NCBI RefSeq assembly: GCF_026210795.1
Contig: NC_089452.1
Span: 1,426,001-1,490,000 of the forward strand
Origin: Rhizophagus irregularis
Lineage: Eukaryota; Glomeromycota; Glomeromycetes; Glomerales; Glomeraceae
DNA length: 64,000 bases
Reading direction: 5' to 3'
Position numbers and translations under genes: made by a program. Shown piece after piece: positions 54,088 through 64,000 of the stretch. Numbering within the stretch: position 1 is the stretch's first letter; each line of letters begins with the position of its first letter. The notes below the pieces were generated by a model. That model worked only from the letters and a program-made list of their open reading frames with translations, had not been told where the DNA came from and did not search any database.

Positions 54088-55825
54088 GACCCTTAAAGGG
54101 GTCTTAAAGGGTCTGGGGTATCATATTACATAAAATTATTTAATTATTACTCAATTTTGCAACGTATTAAGATAAAGATATTAGTTCTTGCGAAATATTT
54201 TAAAATTATTATCACACATATTAATAGAAATTTATTCATTACAAAGTATATCACGTCTAAAAAAATTAAAAAATAAGATAATAAGTATTAGGATAATGAG
54301 TGTCAGGATTTTGAACTTTTGGGATTATGGTTTGTTAGGATTGTGAGCGTCGAGCTTGTGTTATAACGGGATTCTGATCGTCGGATTTTGAACGGGTACC
54401 CTTTTGAACGGTCTACCTCTATCTAGTGATATGAAAGAGTCAAAATGAATTAATTGTACTTAGTTAAAAAAAAAATCCGATCTCAACGATTTATAAATTA
54501 TAAGCGTTAATATTGTAGTGAATTCTTTTAACTTAATTGATTTTATTAAAATATTAAACAGGTTATATTATATTATTTATGCTATTATATAAAAATATCT
54601 CAAAAAATCAATTTAACTAATTAAAACTTTCTTGTAACCCATTCAAAACACGTCCATACTAAGTATAACGATCGTATTTTCAATTATTTTTTTTCTGTTT
54701 TAGAATCAGAAATATATCTACTTAATGAATAGTTTGCAATAGTGTGGAACATTGACTTCATTTAGTTCATTATAGTGTCATCTAACCGATATTTGCTACC
54801 TATTCACTTTTATTTTTGCAAACACGGATTGACGAATGTACGTAAATCAATTAAAGTTGTTTATGTATGTTGAAATTTATAACATAACAAATATGAATTA
54901 GTCAGGTTAATTGAATTCAAATTCAAAACTATTTTGTCTACTTGGTACATGTAAAATAAGATTATTAATCAAACATACAACAATAGGACCCGTAAAAGCG
55001 AAAAGGTAACAATTTGAATCAAAATAACTGTAGATCATTTCTTTTAGATAATTCCGGCCAGAATTTATGCCACTTTGAATTCATCTACTGGCATTATACA
55101 TCTTTGGCCAGAATTAAGCGCGCGGATTTTTATGATGAAATGGAAGACGAAACGCATAAGGTTCTTAAAAATACTCCCATGTTTTGATAATCCTTTTTGT
55201 TAAACAGAGCAAGATAACGATTAAGATAGTAGTGAGGATAGTGATTAACGAAGGAAAGGGTGAAGGGAGCATAAAAGACCATACAAATATAATGCGTTAC
55301 TAGAGATACGCTCTTTTATATTGTTATCCAAAATGGAATAACTACTACTAATTAGCGCTTATTAACAAAGTAATAAAATCTTTATCTTTTCATTTTGTTT
55401 TGTTCTAAAATGTTTGAAAAATGTTATCAGGTGCTATTAACGTTGATTATTACGTAAGGTGCCGTCTGAATTCCCCAACTAGGAAAAAAAAAATTAAAAA
55501 GAGGGAAAAGATGGATGCAAGTCCGAAGCGGGAGTGAAAGACTTATATGTATCATAATCCCGAAAAATTTGCTATCAGGGCATCCAGGATGATCCTGTAT
55601 TATATTAAAAAACTCATTAACGTTAACCGTTCGGTTAAACTGGTAATAAATACGTAATATTTACTCGATGGTATCATTTTAAAAAAGACTGAATTCTTTT
55701 CAGCAAAAATACTTATTCATGTCGACTCGATTTTTAAAATTCCTAGATTCCTAGAAGATTTGCATGATAGCAAATTTATAATAAGATGATCGGCAAGTCA
55801 AACATTGGATTATCCTTGACGTCTG

Positions 55826-56020
55826 ATTCATTTCACGGACAAACTTTTCACCGGCAGTTCATTTCCCATTTTTTCTTTTTTCTCATCACGGATAAAAATA
55901 ATAAAAATGGTAAATGAAGTGCGATAATGATAAAAATTGTACATATTAATAATTACTAAAATTATAATATTTAAAAAATGTCCTGTCAGTGAGACGATCA
56001 TATCAGTGAAATGTTTTGAA
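55826..56020. mobile_element. Diverged foldback related to 53926-54087
   Basis: ATTCATTTCACGGACAAAC at the left, and GTGAGACGATCATATCAGTG followed by AAATG at the right; the same motif order with more substitutions. Confidence 0.5.
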
Positions 56021-57961
56021 GTAATTGTCGTAATTGTAATTGTTGATTAAGTTTCAAATTTTACATATACCATTTTATGTAGTTTTCAGTAACCAACATG
56101 AATTTCATGTGAATTTATTTTATGTATAAAATAAATTCATATAAAATTATAAAGATAAGTATTACATTTAATAATATAAATTTGTAAATTTGTAAATAAG
56201 ATTTTATTTTTAAAATATCACATAAATATATTTTATTAACTAATCATCCGATATATATACAATAGGTTGCCGGGCAAATCTATTTAAAATTCGCAAAATA
56301 TCTGAACCTTAATAATAAAGTTAAAATAATCAGGTGAATATTAGGAGAAACGTTGAGAGCGATTACATGCACCTTGGAAATCTATTGGTCCAATCTTCTC
56401 ATAATGTGATTGGAGTGAGAAAAATTTAGTAATATTTTCTTTTTTAAAAAGAAAATTATAAAGAAAAGTAAGTTTCGCGACAAAACTTACTTTCCTTATG
56501 GTTCCGATACCCAATTTGATCCTTAATTTCCAACTCAAGAAATGTTAATAAAGATCTTACTGACGTTCCTTAACTCCCGATTCTTTAACTCTACTCTGAA
56601 GTCCAAGACTGTCCAAGTAAGACCTATAAGAATAAAAAAGAAAGGAGCATTAATAAAGTCTTATTAATGATTTCCAAAGTCCAATAATTCAGGACAATCA
56701 AGATTCTAGATAGAAAAAATATAAAGAATAGGAATATTGGTAAATTTTCATAATCTTCTCCGACACCTAATTCGAACCTCACCTTACTCTAAACAAAATA
56801 AATTCCATATGTTCTTAGTCCATAATACCTAAAGTAATCTTTTTTAATTAAACAAGTAATGGGAGCTTCTGGCTAAATTTGATGGTCAAAAAAATATATA
56901 TTTATATAAATCACAAATAAAAAAAAATAAGAATATAAAAGGACTTAGTCCATTAATTCTATTTGAATCACATCATTGCTGACTAAATTACCAGTTGTTA
57001 ATTAGATAACATCGGTATTAACTAAATTAAATATAGAAATAAAAAAAGGTTGGACTGACTTAAAAAGGAAAAATAGAAAAAAAAGATTACCAATTTACCA
57101 TAACATGTCAACACCACCTTTTAATTCGAAAATATCAATAATATTGGAAAAAATTACCAATTTTGCCGTAGTATGTCAATCCTGCTGATCATTTCATTTG
57201 AGCGAGCCTAAAAGAATAAACCATTGTGATATCAGGGGCTAACAGAACAAATGGAAATACTCACGTGACAATGATCGTAAAAGTAGGACAAGTATTTACC
57301 TTGCTGATCGTTTTAAAATTTTCCCATTTGGCCCATTTGATCAAGCTTAAAAGAATTTTTTATTTCAAAATAATAATAATTTATAAACAATTATTTTATT
57401 TTATTTTTTATTTTATTTATTTCTTTAATTAAAAAATGACTAAGAAATGTAATTTACCGTAGCACACCGCCAGAATTTACCATCTTAATTTTCCTAAAAT
57501 AATTGTACTTTTTTTAGTATTGGTGAAATCATATTTATTAATAAAAAAAAAAAAGAATTGTTGAATATTCCTTTACCACCGAATCTAGCATAGATTAATA
57601 ATTTCTTAAAATGTCAGAAATGGCATTGGGCGGAATGTTAGGCTTTAATGAAATGAGCTGACTGACTGAATGAACTGAACTGAACAAACATAATGTTAAC
57701 GTTAACGTTAACGGCTATAAAATTTGTTTTCAAATTAATTCCTTTTTTAGAAAATCGACCAACCATTTTTAGTATTACACATTTTTGATAATATATAAAA
57801 AAATTCGTTATCAACATTGAATTACATATTAATTCTGAAAGATTCTTAAACAGACTTTTGCTCTAGAAAAGTAAAAAAATTTTAAAGTCATCATCATCAT
57901 ACTTTTTTAAATTATAAATAGACTTTTCAATGATGTTTACTTCACAAACATTTTTAGTATT

Positions 57962-59032
57962 TCATGTCCTATTAAATATGTTAAAATTTTTGACGATTAA
58001 AAAATCTTTTTTCAACACTATAATATAACTAGGAAAACGGAAATCGTTTAAGTCTTTCGCGTTGCAATAACTCGCAAGTGTTGCATGATCTACGTTCCAA
58101 TCGTTCTTTGGCATATTTTGAGGGGTCAAATAGATAGTGTTACACAAATCGTGATACATATTCAAAAAAAGGAAATAAAATTGTCGATTGTGACAGGGAC
58201 AAAAACAGGGGTTAAAACGGACAACAATTAGAAGAATTTTGCAGAACGATATATAATTTATATAATTAAAAGGGGGAACTTTTATTTGATCATACAATTA
58301 TTATTTCATCACCAAAATAAAGGAGGTAGGTTATTAGAGCATCAAGGAATTTAAAAATTAAAAATAATTATAAAAATTAACTTTAACATTACATATATTT
58401 ATATACTACAGATAAATTTGATTCAATAAACTTTAAAAATTTCTAAAAGAAAATAATTTCAAGAAAAAGCAAATATTATTGAGTAGTGGTTTTAAGTTCA
58501 TGTTTTAGTTTTTTGAAGTTCTAATATCTCATGCTCTATTTTTAATTCATGCTCTTCAATTTCTAGTTGACATTCTTTACATACACTATTTGTCGATAAT
58601 AAGCTGGATCATCCTGACAGAAAATTTTTCAGATGTGTAGGATCATCGACTAATATTTATCTTCCCCCTTTTAACGGTTCCGTTTCCCTAGTTAAGGAAT
58701 CCCGACGGAATCAACATAATAACCAACGTCAATAGTACATGATAACATTTTATAAACATTTCAGAATGAAAACAAAATGAAAAGATTTTATTATTTCGTT
58801 AATAAGCGCATTCAAAATCTGTGTAGACATTATTTAATCATCATTCTATTTTGAATAACAATTTTAAAAGAATGGAATTGATAAAATTTTCATATGGCTT
58901 CTGAAAAATTTTTCCACATATAGAAATCTTATAAAACTTTTAAATGTAGAGATTTTCTTAGGCGGAAAGTATAAATAAGTATACGATATAATGACATATA
59001 ACAATTATTATCATAACAATCATAATTTCATC
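57962..59032. other. Intergenic with a C-terminal coding relic
   Basis: The minus strand at 58640-58490 reads VCKECQLEIEEHELKIEHEI then LELQKTKT and a stop, preceded by DDPAYYRQI in another frame after an AG acceptor-like site: a coiled-coil C-terminus of unknown origin, frameshifted. A minus-strand open frame at 58297-57962 lacks a suitable ATG. A TATA box (GTATAAATAAG near 58967) precedes the next relic. Confidence 0.4.
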
Positions 59033-59615
59033 ATTAATCAGAGATTTTCTATTTTATTTACTTTACTTGTATTTTCCCTTATACATGTTGATAAAACTCT
59101 CGGTTGTTATCCTATTGGAACTACGAATTGTACTATACTACTGATTTAGGATTCGGTATGTCAATAAAAAAATTTTGACTTTATTTTTCTTTTGCTCAAC
59201 AATTTGGTGAAAAAAAAATAATTCATTTTTTTGTTTTACATAGATGATGTTAATATTATAGATACCAAATGGTTATTAAATGCGCCAATACTCAACATCA
59301 CGACTTATTTCCTGATGGTTATTATAGAAAAAATAATGCTGCACAAGCATATGGTCACTTTACTTTCGGCAATTATAAATTACATTATAGATTTTTAAAA
59401 AAAGCCTATATTTGTTAATAACTATCATTGCGATCATGAGAGAAGTGATAAAAAAAATCCATACGTTTCATACCGCCAATATGATGAAAGCCAAAGGCCT
59501 GAACAGTGAACAAGGAACATGAGTTGAAATTTGGCTTGCAATATATTGGAATTGTTATACTATAAATGCAGATGGAGCTGTCATAAAAATGTATTCTACA
59601 ATTCTCACGTAGTAT
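59033..59615 (+). pseudogene. Dead secreted-protein gene
   Basis: After a TATA box near 58967, a signal-peptide-like segment INQRFSILFTLLVFSLIHVD continues KTLGCYPIGTTNCT, but no ATG precedes it; the position expected for it reads ATC. A TAG follows. A GTATGT...ACATAG intron-like segment (about 59157-59243) then leads to KCANTQHHDLFPDGYYRKNN, AAQAYGHFTFGNYKLHYRF, and after a frameshift NYHCDHERSDKKNPYVSYRQ. The conserved Cys, Tyr and His content suggests a small extracellular protein, family unknown. Start loss, stops and a frameshift indicate a dead copy. Confidence 0.6.
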
Positions 59616-60027
59616 ACGAATCTAATGATCAAAATTAGCGATATATCTGGGGATCACGAAAGTTTGAAAAAATCATTTTTTATAAAACTCAGTTAATACA
59701 TAATTTAGTATTTGAAACAGTTTAAGAATCGGTTTATCCAATCAAAAAGCATATTATCTTAGTCTATTGATTATTTTATCTATTCTATATCATGTATTAA
59801 GAAATTTATTTTTTTATTTTTTTATTTTATAAATAAATTTGAGTTTTGGGATCAATTATCTTGGCCAAAATTAAACATAGTGCTGACCAAAAATCGGGAA
59901 TAATTCAGGCCAAAACCGTTCGATAATTTTCAGTTTGAACTAATTGGTTAGAGAACTGACATGATATAATGGAACTGAACTGGAACTACTGGAACTGATC
60001 TTTGTAGGATTCGATCGGAGTTTATTA

Positions 60028-60214
60028 TCATATAAAAAATTTTATCCTTTATTTTTGTAAAAACTCTGTAAAAATGAGCCTTTCACGGATCCATTCACGG
60101 AAAATGTAAATAATTCGATAAATTCCGTGATATAAGGTTATTAATTCCGGAAATATGAGTCTTTTGCGGAAAAAAGATGGAATATAAAAACACGGATCGA
60201 CTTTTTTTACAGTG
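60028..60214. mobile_element. Element related to 19758-19862
   Basis: It shares TTTTTGTAAAAACTC, GTAAAAATGAGCCTTT, AAGATGGAATATAAAAA and GACTTTTTTTACAG with the copy at 19758, with an extra central block containing two TTTCACGGA-type hairpin halves. The left end is degenerate. Confidence 0.65.
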
Positions 60215-61203
60215 TTCCTTGTTGGCTTTACTAATTTCACCTCAGTTTATTCGATATCTTAGGAACTGTGGGTATATAGAGATCGACATCGGGGTGTACC
60301 GCTGAGGTAAGGTCACATAATTACGCCAAATCAACGTTAAAACATTACACCAGTATTACACCCGTGAGTCGTGTAATACACCCCTTGCTCATAAAGAAAG
60401 AATGTACTACTCGAATACAGACAAAATTTAACATTACAGGCACGCCTAATTATATATGAATAATTATATATCGCTCGAGAAATTCGTCAAATTAATATTT
60501 ATTTTCAAATCGCTTGTTGCGAATAAACTTCTAAATTTATTGTTACGTAATTTAAAATCCTCTAAGAAGAAATAATAGGGAAAATGGTTAAAAAAAATTA
60601 TGAAATATCCCTCCAAAATGTTTAAAATTGGATTTTTTTGCGATGGTGCTACACTGGTGCCACGTTACGTAAATTTAAATGACAAGTAATGTATGACAAA
60701 AACTTTATGCGTCAATCTCCGGTACTCCGACAAGTGGCATTAATGAGCTCATATTATGTGTTAATTATCTCTGTTGTTTTAAAGTTTAATCGTCTTATTG
60801 TATCGGAATTATTTTTTGGATCATTCAAATTTCTGAAGCCGGAGTTCTAATTTTTTTTTAAAAAAAGGAATATTTTTTTTATTTTTAAACAAGGAACAAT
60901 TTTTTTTTCATCCTTTTAAAAAAGGAAGTATTTTTACTTATTTGACATTTTTGTCATATTATCGGAAAAATATAATAAAAATCGTTAATCCATATCAATT
61001 TGTATTGTCTTTAATAAGTTTTGTAACGCGCAAAAAAAAAAAATTAATTAAATCAATTGCCAAGATTACATGCATAATGTTTGTTGTACAATTTTTCTTT
61101 CTAATTCCATTAGATAATAAATATTAATATTAAATATTCACTTTTATACGAATAGGGAACTTCTCCTTTGCGCATATCTTTTACATAAAGATAAATGCCA
61201 AGA
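60215..61203. other. Intergenic, nothing recognised
   Basis: ACACC/GGTGT-containing segments around 60290-60400 and A/T runs; no gene. Confidence 0.4.
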
Positions 61204-61272
61204 AAACGCCAAGCGGTATAGTTACAGTACAAGTAAAATTTGTGCGTTGTTATTTGTTATACCGTGGCGTTC
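61204..61272. promoter_or_regulatory. Dyad upstream of ML-domain gene
   Basis: AACGCCAAGCGGTATA (61204-61219) and TTATACCGTGGCGTTC (61257-61272) are inverted counterparts with one bulge, about 70 bases upstream of the TATA box. Possible regulator-binding palindrome; inferred. Confidence 0.4.
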
Positions 61273-61340
61273 ACTTATGTACTGGAAATAGTTGATTCGC
61301 ATGTATAAAATTTCTCTTCGGTGATATATATATATTTTTT

Positions 61341-61349
61341 TATAAAAAG
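61341..61349 (+). promoter_or_regulatory. TATA box of ML-domain gene
   Basis: TATAAAAAG, about 120 bases before the ATG at 61464. Confidence 0.55.
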
Positions 61350-61463
61350 GCAAAGATTCCAACTCACTCTATCGCCAAGAAATTGTAATCAAAATACTTA
61401 GATCTCAATTTACTTGCAAAATATCTTTTAAATCATCAATTATTGATATTCATCAAAGAAATC

Positions 61464-61940
61464 ATGAAGCATAATCTTATTTTAGTAGTCGTCTTATTGG
61501 CCACGCTTTCAATAATCAACGCTATTCCACATCAACTTAATAAAAGAGCAACCAACTTTACAACATGTCCTTCAGGATTATCTCCAAACACTTTTACTGC
61601 AACACTTCAACCCGATCCTCCCACTGCTGGAGACTGCGCTATTACTGCTACCGGAACATTTGTGATTCCAGAAGGTTCTAAATTGCTCGTTCAAGTTTTC
61701 GATAGTACTGCTAACGCAGTAGGAGAACCCTTAACAGCCGATATTTGTACTAACGGTGTAGATACATGTCCAACCGATGGAACCGATGGAACCGATGGAA
61801 CCGATGGACCTACTCCCTTCAACATTATGGATACAGTTACAATACCTGCTGATGTACCCCAACCACCATTTGCTCTTGCAATTTCAATTGTTGATACAAC
61901 CGGCAATATTTTAGGCTGTACCTTTGGTACTACTGGTTAA
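61464..61940 (+). CDS. Secreted ML-domain (MD-2-related lipid-recognition) protein (158 aa)
   Basis: The first ATG is at 61464. A signal peptide at about residues 1-20 (MKHNLILVVVLLATLSIINA) is followed by a dibasic LNKR processing site, then a mature domain with CPSGLSP, LQPDPPTAGDCAITATGTF, DICTNGVDTC and a final LGCTFGTTG. The order of Cys blocks, the early x-PDPP-x-x-G and the C-terminal ALAISIVD...GC-x-F fit fungal ML-domain proteins (phosphatidylglycerol/phosphatidylinositol transfer type), which bind lipid in a beta-sandwich. In place of a short loop there is a Thr-Asp-Gly tandem repeat encoded by four ACCGATGGA units (about 61774-61809). Unspliced. An AATAAATAAA polyadenylation-type signal follows near 62017. 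Confidence 0.85.
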   Translation: MKHNLILVVVLLATLSIINAIPHQLNKRATNFTTCPSGLSPNTFTATLQPDPPTAGDCAITATGTFVIPEGSKLLVQVFDSTANAVGEPLTADICTNGVDTCPTDGTDGTDGTDGPTPFNIMDTVTIPADVPQPPFALAISIVDTTGNILGCTFGTTG

Positions 61941-63199
61941 TTAATTAGATGATTTTATACCTTATTAAATTTTTATTTATTAATTAATATGTAATAATTT
62001 GTAATCAGATAGAACAATAAATAAATTTCAATCAAACTTATAAATGAGTATTTTATTTTTTTAAGAAATTGTCGTGCACATGAAATTTTTTAATATAATG
62101 TCGTTATTATAATTTATCCTGTCATATTGGTTGAAAATTACAAGAAAATTATTTGTGAATCAATAATGTTTGTTTCAAGTTGATTAATGTTAAGAGACAT
62201 AATTAATCAATCACAAAGTTTTAAAATTTAAAATGGTGAAAAGGAATAAAATTCAACGAAAAATATATAAATTGTATTATTGTCGGTATTAACACAAAGT
62301 TTTTAGGATCATAATAAAGAATTTTGCTGTATTTTGCTCTAAATGAAGTATCATCATATAAAGATATGTAACCTTCTTTCAAAAATTGTACGAAAGTAAA
62401 AGAAATACAGAAGAAAGAGAAAACATTCTATCATTTCAAAATTCAAATTATGTTATGATATTTTCAAATCATTCATAAATTTAACCATATAGCTTTTTTG
62501 TTACATTTTTTAAAATTATTTCTATCGCACTATATATATATTTTTTTTATATCTATATTAGTAACATTCATATGAAAAAGTTTGTAACGAGGCGGCAGGG
62601 TCAACGCATCATTTTTACATCATGTCAAGAAAAACTCAGTAAGATTCGGTATAACTCAAAATAAAACAAAAACCGCACTCCGAATCTAACAATATAGTTT
62701 TTACCTTATTCTGAATTTTACCAAGTTTTACCGAATGTACCGAGTTGTCTTCTCGTATATTATGAAAGGGGTGTTACCTCTAAAATTATATCACGTGATA
62801 AACTAAACTTTATGGCACCCAGAAATTCTTCGAACTCGGCCGGTGTTATGCACTGACATGTGATCAAATCATCAAAGCCATTTAATGACGCGACATTTTA
62901 CGCATGAAATTTCTTGAAACATGATTGGATGATAAAAATTTTTGTTCTTAAAATAAAAACCCGTGCGAGAACCAATTTTTTTACTTTATGTCGCCTAACG
63001 CAAGACGGGACGTCAACCTTTCCAATTATTAAAAAACATCAATTTTAAAAATTCGAATTTAAGCCCAACGTAAATTTTAAATTTAAATTTAAATAAATGA
63101 TTTGGTTAATTTCTTAAACAAATTATCAAAAAACGTTAGTTTAAGATATTCAAGATTCAGGTAATTTTAATAAAATAGCTTGCATATTTCTTTTGTTAT
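61941..63199. other. Intergenic, nothing recognised
   Basis: After the polyadenylation signal near 62017, no gene or clear repeat; ACCGAATGTACCGAG-type short repeats around 62650-62750. Confidence 0.4.
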
Positions 63200-63940
63200 C
63201 AACCCCCATGATTTATGCGATTCGATGTTTATTTCGACAGACATCTGCTGTACTCTCAACTAAACTTGATTGGAATAAATGTAACTTTTAAATTTTGTAA
63301 GAAAGTAAAGATAAATTTCTAAATGATTTCATACATCCCATATACTATTATAATTATCCAATTCTAATATTGTATTGTATTTGCGTGCTTGATCAATGAA
63401 CTTTCAAGAGTTCATAGAATGAATTGATGATTTTCTGAATAATACAAAATTTCGATACGAATATTAAATAATTGGTTTTGGATTTCAATTAACTACAAAA
63501 TTGATACTTCTTGAATCAATAGCAAGTTCCATAGCTTTAACTGACGTACATATTTCTGTCAATTTAATTAAAATTCCATTATTTACGTTAACAGAACAAC
63601 TAAAAAATTCAATTTCTGAAGATAAAGTAGAGCTCCGGGAATGAGTTTTAGGCATATAAAAGTGGGTTAGTCTTGACTCTGAACAATTGACTTTTTAGTA
63701 TATTTGCAAATACTATTGATTATTTTTTCAATTGCATTTAAATTTATATAGTTATATAAAGGTTAATAGTATACTTGAAATGAATTTATCAAAAAATGAA
63801 TATTTAATTCTTTAAGTCAATTTTTTTTATTTGTCCGAGTTTCCAAGGATTTTTCCATAAAATAAGAATTATTATTTCATACCAGTTTTATTAACTGTAA
63901 GATAGGGATAAAGTGTTTTTATCTTTGCCAAAGGATATTC
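63200..63940 (-). pseudogene. Dead F-box protein, B1/B2 family
   Basis: The minus strand shows, in order: a decayed F-box end (VNKT...ILILWKNPWKLG), LNLNAIEKIINSICKYTKKS (intact LNLDEIQRIINENI), SSEIEFFSCSVNVNNGILIKL followed by TEICTSVKAMELAI (intact SGVEFLSCSTSIDDNILTKLTEACKSIKEL), LIEIQNQLFNIRIEI, LESSLIKHANT, and DNA-level matches beyond. Multiple frameshifts, stops and an internal deletion after ATACAATAT. It lies over 30 kb from the intact paralogs. Confidence 0.85.
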
Positions 63941-64000
63941 AGTTCAACATATTTTTTTTATGTGTATTAAAGTATTTATACTATGATCAGAATGACGTAA

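Larger units (their letters stand above)
53041..57961. other. Long intergenic region
   Basis: No gene found. It holds two related foldbacks (53926-54087 and 55826-56020), GGATTTTGAAC-type short repeats (54290-54400), degenerate TTACCAATTT...CTGCTGATC repeats (57080-57360) and a (GTTAAC)3 run near 57695. Confidence 0.5.

Noticed and set aside
57690-57714. Interstitial telomere
   Set aside because: GTTAACGTTAACGTTAAC is a short palindromic repeat, not the TTAGGG type expected of this group.
57962-58297. 111-codon minus-strand frame
   Set aside because: It begins at TTG without a nearby ATG; composition not convincing.
61691-61906. Minus-strand frame with VPSVPSVPS repeat
   Set aside because: Antisense shadow of the Thr-Asp-Gly repeat in the ML-domain gene.

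Overview
This is an AT-rich eukaryotic window. It has short spliceosomal introns with GT...AG ends, TATA boxes roughly 60-120 bases before several start codons, and many degraded repeats. The gene content is expanded Sel1-repeat proteins, F-box/leucine-rich proteins, TKL-like kinases with an N-terminal CxxC...CxxC motif, a cytochrome P450 and a secreted ML-domain protein. That mix is characteristic of arbuscular mycorrhizal fungi (Glomeromycotina), most likely Rhizophagus. The organism call is inference from gene families, not a database match.

Layout. 0-1 kb: a spliced minus-strand gene running off the left edge, with a nucleotidyltransferase-like G-G...D-x-D pattern. 4-24.6 kb: a same-strand series of five Sel1-repeat paralogs, one dead and four intact. 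The four intact ones share a ~95-base upstream module, and the first three share their 3' flanks. The series is interrupted by an unrelated F-box gene (13.5 kb), a dead kinase exon (9.5 kb), several miniature transposons and a dead Tigger-type transposase. 26-33 kb: two close F-box paralogs and a dead third copy in inverted orientation. 33.8 kb: a coiled-coil protein with a central two-helix membrane hairpin. 35.0-40.1 kb: a composite transposon with long terminal inverted repeats, a dead Tc1/mariner transposase, a nested palindrome, a nested MITE and an 8-base minisatellite inside one terminal repeat. 41-42 kb: a dead alpha/beta hydrolase. 43.2-44.5 kb: a young Tc1 element with TA target duplication, 82 bases before a four-exon kinase gene. 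48.0-49.9 kb: a dead kinase split by a 1.23-kb element that left a 3-base target duplication. 51.3-53.0 kb: a two-exon P450. 59 kb: remains of a secreted-protein gene. 61.5 kb: a secreted ML-domain protein with an in-frame Thr-Asp-Gly repeat. 63.2-63.9 kb: another dead F-box gene.

The genes do not form one pathway. The window shows duplication and decay of signalling/scaffold families (Sel1, F-box, kinase) amid transposon activity, plus single metabolic (P450) and secreted (ML) genes. The likely functional core is four Sel1 genes, three F-box genes, one kinase, one P450, one ML protein, the coiled-coil membrane-hairpin protein and the left-edge gene. No CRISPR array, rRNA or convincing tRNA was seen.
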